Shown: positions 59,434-64,000 of the stretch, piece by piece
How positions within the stretch are numbered: position 1 is the first letter of the stretch
Layout of the letters: each line of letters begins with the position of its first letter
Source: Combretum micranthum
Lineage: Eukaryota; Streptophyta; Magnoliopsida; Myrtales; Combretaceae
Length of the DNA: 64,000 bases
Assembly: GCA_024138025.1 (NCBI GenBank)
Contig: JAMXBD010000011.1
Location: 2,281,501-2,345,500 of the forward strand
Direction of reading: 5' to 3'
Translations under genes and position numbers: made by a program
The notes under the pieces: generated by a model
What the model was told of the DNA's origin: nothing
The model's database searches: none
Seen by the model: only the letters and a program-made list of their open reading frames with translations

Positions 59434-59900
59434 GGGAAAAGACTTAAGAGATATTTTAAGACAAATGTATTAGGTTAGAATTTTCATATCAATATCTCTA
59501 ACTCTAAAAGTATTTAAGAAATAATCTGAAGACCAAGGGATTAGAAATAAAGAACTTAAGATAGGGGATTGTTTTAAAAGATTGAGTTATGTCGAATTAA
59601 TATTTAATTTGAGCTTAGGCCCAAATCTGATATTTTTAAGGGAGCAAGTGATTCCAAAATTTACAGGCATTTAAAATATGGAATGTTGGGCTAAAGTTTA
59701 GAGATCCACCAAACATTTCAAACAACCTATTTGGGGTTTAAGAATTTCAAATCTCAAATTTTAACTCAATTTTATTTACTAAATTAATTTCATTAATTCA
59801 TCTAATCATAATTTCTTTTATCTATTTCACTTGTCTCATTTTAATCTATCTAAATCCAATTTTTGATTTAGGTAAAAGGTGGTTAAGATATTTCATTTAG

Positions 59901-62900
59901 CTTGGTCGTATTTAGTGTAAATAGGCCTACTTGGCTAGAAATTATGTTATTGGGCCCAGAGTTGTGTTTCTAAACCAATTTCATATAATTAAACTCATTT
60001 ATATTTATTTATTCAAATTGGATGTCATTTTAGTATTTAAGCCCATAACCAAATATTGAAACCCAAAATTATTAATATTTGCTAAGTTGACCTAAATTAA
60101 TTTCTCAGTCCATTCTAGGCTATTTAGGTAAAGTTGGATCTATTCTTATTATCTTGGTGCTTTTTAGGTTATATATGTCAAACTGATCATATTTCTACTA
60201 TTTAAGCTCATTTGAATTATTTTAGCCCATTTAAACATAAAATAATTACCAATTCCATTTTATAGTCCTTTTCAGCCCAAAAATTATAAAAGTTCATTTA
60301 TTTGCTAAATATTCAATTTAAACCCCTTTATATAACTAACTGTTTATTTTAATCCTGTTTGATATATTTAACCTATTTGAGTTTATTTAATTTAATTGAG
60401 TGTTAGATTGTCAAAAAAAGCCCATTTAACATGTCAAGGCCCACAATAAATCATTTTGTTTGATTCGGGATCATAATATGTCTATTTATTCAATTTTATA
60501 ACTAGAAATTCTATTATGCCTAAACTAGCCTATTTAGATCGTTAACCTTTTTTATCCAATTTTAATTTGACAAAAGACCTAATAATTTAGCATATACCTA
60601 AATTAAATAATTATAGTTAATTCTACATTATTCAAGTGGGTTTGGTGATTAAGTTAATTATGTAAGTTGAAACATGCAATTTCTCATTTTAAAATAAGAC
60701 TAAAAAATTGTCAGAAGTATTTAAATTATTTTTTACAAAATAGTAAATGAGTTAAAAAAATTACAAAAAAGTTTCAGTTTAAAGGTAGACATATCAAATA
60801 TCATTTCTCAAAATTTCTTTCAAAAATAAATTCCTTTTTTTTGGCCCAAACAAAAATTAATTTGTTTGGTATTTTATTTAGATTTAATAACTCGAAATAC
60901 TATATATTATCAAATGAAATTAAATTAATTTTTTTAAATAGTAAATAATTTTCAAAAATCACGATAATTTCCCTTTTTGATGAAAAAAATATAAAATATC
61001 ATTCTTATAAATTTTGATAAAAAAATAAACTCATTTGATATTTTATTTAGATCTAACAACTCAGATTGCTATAAATTATCATATGAAATTAAATTGATGT
61101 TTTTTCAAAATAGTAAATGATATTTAAGAACTACGAAAATTTTTATTTTAATATGAAATATATTAAAATATCATCCATAAAAAATTTCATTAATAAATTC
61201 TTTTGATATTTTATTTATTTTTCTTAAATAACACAACTTTTAGGACTTTAAAAATAGTAAATCAGGTTGAAGATTTGTCAAACTTTCCAATTTACATCCT
61301 AAAAAAACAAACTATCATTTCCATAAATTTTACCCAAAAATATATTCATTTAATAGATTAACTAATATCACAAAGCTTATGATCCTAGATGGCTTATTTT
61401 TGTCTAGCATAAATAATAGTATATTTATTTGATTTTGTCATGAAATATTATTTGAAAAATCAAATAAAACATATTAAAACATAATATATATCATACCATT
61501 CCATATTCATCATATTGGGTCACACATTCATTAAACCAAACAAGAATAATGACAAAATCAATATATTTCACTTAAGCTAAATACATAATATTTTACCTAA
61601 TTCATATATTTTATTTTTGGTATTTTTACTATTATATCTTGTGATTTTCTAATACATTTCATTATTACACAAATTAATCAAAATACTTACTCGTATAAGC
61701 AATGAAAGATTAGACCCTTCATTATCTTACTCTTAAGAATTTAATGAAGCTCCTTTTGCCTCTAATCTAAAATCCCTCTCGATAAATACCTAATTTTAAA
61801 AAGAAAAATAAAGATTAATGAGGGTTTTAGATGATTTGATATAAAACATAAAGTACTTAGTACCTATTAAGGTTTTGATAGGAGAAATAAGTTTGCAGTG
61901 TTTTAGGATTTGTTTTAAGAGAAAAAAGAAATGAATTTTTTTGTTAGTTTTGGAGGTTTTTAGGTGCCAATCAGGGTAGGAATTAGGGTTTCATTTCGCA
62001 AAAACAAGGTAGGATAAATATAAGGACATTAAGTGGCAATATTGGGAAGGTTCTAGAGCTTATAGGTTAGTAAAAACATAATTTCTAATGAAATTATTCT
62101 ACTAGAAATAATATGGATAAGAATAGTGATGTGTTAAGTTCTAAAAGATTTTTAGTTGGGTTTAGGGCTAGGATGATTGGTGGGTTGGGTTGATAATTTG
62201 GTTAAGGCTTTAAGGTCTAATTAGGGGTTAAATGACATTAGGAAAATAGCTAGATAAGTTTAAGAATATAATTTAGAAAATTTAAAGATGGAGAAATTGA
62301 TTTAGCTATTAAGGTGATTGAAATGAATATTTGATCAAAATTTAGGGTGTTGAGAAATTTATGCATTAAATTATAGAAAATTGTCAAAATTAGGAAAAAT
62401 GGGAAAGATGTAATTTAGGTGGATTCTTAAAGTGGTATTTGAGCTTGGTTTAGTTTATTTGGTATAATGAAATATGATATTATTACAGTTTAATCTTTAT
62501 TTTTATTTGAAATTAATTACTAGTTTGAATTTGCTAATTTACCTAATTATACTATGTATTTATTTAATTTACTTGATTGAATTACCTAGTTTAATTTCTC
62601 TAATTTAGATTTTAATTTGGTTCAAATTTTTCCTTGTTTTTATACTATATATTTCGCTCTTTCTTAATTGACCTAGTGAAATTCAGGGTATTTAATATAT
62701 CTTTGAAGCTGGATTCATATATTCTCTCCATTTTAACTTCCATAATATTTAATAATTTCAAAATTAGTGCCAAAATAAAGCTTGCTATTTACTCTGTATT
62801 AAATTTTCAACCGTGTATTTTCTACCTTTAGCAAATAGAAATCAACCACCCCTACATTTCACCTGAATAATTGAGTAGCCACTAGCCAACAACTTCTAGG

Positions 62901-63233
62901 TACAATCATAGGTTTATTCTTTGTACCTAGTCTAAGTTCACTATCCTTCATAGGTTGGTAGTCTTCTTTAGTAAAGGGGACTTAGACAAAGAAAAGAAAG
63001 TACTCGACTAGAAGATTGGCCAACAAACAAAGGCTATAATTGTATACGGAACATACTTGTCCTTTATCTTTGCCCTTTAAGGCTTTAAGTGAAATTATCT
63101 AAATTTTTAAGCCATTTATGATGAAGTTAACTTTTATATAATTTAACTTATAAATTATATATGATAATAATTGAAAATAGAAAGCTAATGAAACTTAAAG
63201 GAATGAAAATGGAGGTAATAAGCTTAATCTTGT
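59901..63233. other. Non-coding A+T-rich sequence, no gene seen
   Basis: I see no coding region. From about 60800 to 61250 a phrase of the form TATTTTATTTAGATTTAATAACTC, TATCATATGAAATTAAATTAAT recurs two to three times in diverged form (near 60870, 61040, 61200), suggesting an old tandem repeat. Short open frames near 62634-62831 are low complexity. Confidence 0.45.
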
Positions 63234-63238
63234 TCCAG

Positions 63239-64000
63239 TGTAAAGCCTTGGCCTACTCTAATCCTAAGATTAGATATAATCCACCCCTAGCCACGTATAA
63301 TACCTAATTATTACACAAAAGGCTATCTATAAAGAAAATGTTTATGTTGATTATTTGTTTAACCTTCCATTAAAACCAAATCTTTTACAAAAGCTACTTA
63401 ACATGAGTAGATCATCATTACATTTATATACATCAAAGGATTACATGATCTTGATTATTGCAAAAACATGAAAGAAAAGCTTGACATCTCATATTACAAA
63501 CCAAAGACTTATAAATAAGCCTTTAACAAAAATATTACATCTAACTTTAAAAGTCTTGAGAAAATCTTTTTCTTAAACAAACTTTTTATGATTAAAGCTC
63601 CTAATCGTCCCATTCATCCATAAACTCTTTCCAATCTGTTTTATACCCCAAATCATCATAGAATCCATCATCAATAGTATGTGTAAAAGAAAATGTAAGC
63701 CAAAGGCCCGGTACACAGCAACATAAATGAATACAAAGTGGCATACATTCTTAGTCTAATGCAATGCAACAATCATTAATTTATTTATCCATAATTATGT
63801 GTAGCAATTCAATACTGGAGTATTCAAACTTCGAGAACAATCCATTAGGAAACTAGGGATCTTAAGTAACGACAGCTGATCAGAGGATTAATATAGGCAA
63901 CTTAAATACCTATATCTCCTATAAGAATATCTACAAAGATAATAGTTTCATCTAGGATTCACAACCGTTTCTCATTTTTACTTAACTCAATCCATAATAT
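63239..64000 (-). mobile_element. Family I LTR, copy H, cut by window end
   Basis: It starts TGTAAAGCCTTGGCC and matches other family I copies through CCACGTATAATACC, GAGTAGATCATCATTACAT, CCCCAAATCATCATAGAATC, GCCAAAGGCCCGGTACACAGC and AGCTGATCAGAGGATTAATA. The left flank is TCCAG; the partner duplication lies outside. Sense is minus, so the window shows the 3' part of the LTR. Confidence 0.8.
63601..63678 (-). CDS. Acidic C-terminal exon of LTR mini-ORF, copy H
   Basis: The minus strand reads TIDDGFY then DDLGYKTDWKEFMDEWDD and stop, the closest to what looks like a family consensus. The preceding bases (TTTTACACATACT) lack a clear AG acceptor, so splicing here is doubtful even though the frame is intact. 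Confidence 0.45.
   Translation of the reverse strand, partial: TIDDGFYDDLGYKTDWKEFMDEWDD

Larger units (their letters stand above)
55506..59895 (-). mobile_element. Family I solo LTR, copy D, holding an hAT MITE
   Basis: Ends TGCAATGCCCTAAATT and AAGATATTTCA with a perfect 5-bp target duplication TTTAG (55501-55505 and 59896-59900). Without the hAT insert and its duplication it is 3355 bp, longer than copies A-C. It keeps the AG|GTACGCAGTAACTTGTG donor-like site (about 57810-57830, minus strand) and GCTGCTCAGGAG phrase. The acidic exon is replaced by a GAT-rich tract, and its palindromic-word block uses ATCAC/GTGAT words. Confidence 0.8.

Overview
The window looks like a repeat-rich, gene-poor stretch of an A+T-rich eudicot nuclear genome. 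I find no intact host gene. Nearly everything recognisable is a transposable element, a broken element or a small tandem repeat. The plant assignment rests on a Cassandra-type TRIM carrying 5S-rRNA-like sequence, a plant Ty1/copia pol relic, a plant LINE RNase H tail, CACTA, hAT and Mutator-like terminal repeats, and a plant-type retrotransposon gag. I cannot name the species.

Layout. 2.2-5.2 kb: decayed Ty1/copia pol (minus). 6.1-13.5 kb: gag-only LTR retrotransposon (minus) with three blocks of internal tandem repeats. 13.6-18 kb: CACTA and foldback fragments, a related LTR in the opposite orientation, and TA microsatellites. 18.7-21.5 kb: solo LTR 'I-A'. 22.0-22.5 kb: 5'-truncated LINE with a poly(A) tail. 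22.7-27.3 kb: two foldback elements, one split by solo LTR 'II-3'. 29.2-32.1 kb: tandem duplications and a broken HIT-type zinc-finger fragment. 32.3-43.3 kb: a four-layer nest (CACTA, then LTR II-1, then LTR I-E, then LTR I-B). 45.2-45.8 kb: complete Cassandra TRIM. 47.2-54.9 kb: a three-layer nest (LTR I-G, then LTR II-2, then LTR I-C). 55.5-59.9 kb: solo LTR I-D holding an hAT MITE. From 63.24 kb: LTR I-H, cut by the window end.

Two long-LTR families dominate, and I delimited them by hand from TG...CA ends, target-site duplications (TSDs) and length agreement. Family I is about 2.75-2.85 kb in its compact copies; its sense strand starts TGAAAT and usually ends in TTACA. Family II is about 3.73-3.78 kb and its sense strand starts TGTAA(G/A)CCC. 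Removing nested inserts leaves family II copies of 3732, 3752 and 3775 bp, and family I copies B and C of 2755 and 2757 bp, which supports the boundaries. All look like solo LTRs: no pol or internal domain lies beside them.

The most interesting signal is inside family I. Six copies carry an acidic C-terminal peptide (pattern LGYxTDWxxxxDEW, then stop). In copies B and C it lies behind a possible intron and a 48-nt upstream exon that stays in frame across the junction. The putative intron holds short palindromes whose arms differ from each other yet stay complementary around a constant TGCATC loop. Upstream lies a G+C-rich block built from palindromic words that differ from copy to copy. I know of no description of this arrangement, but I could not search.
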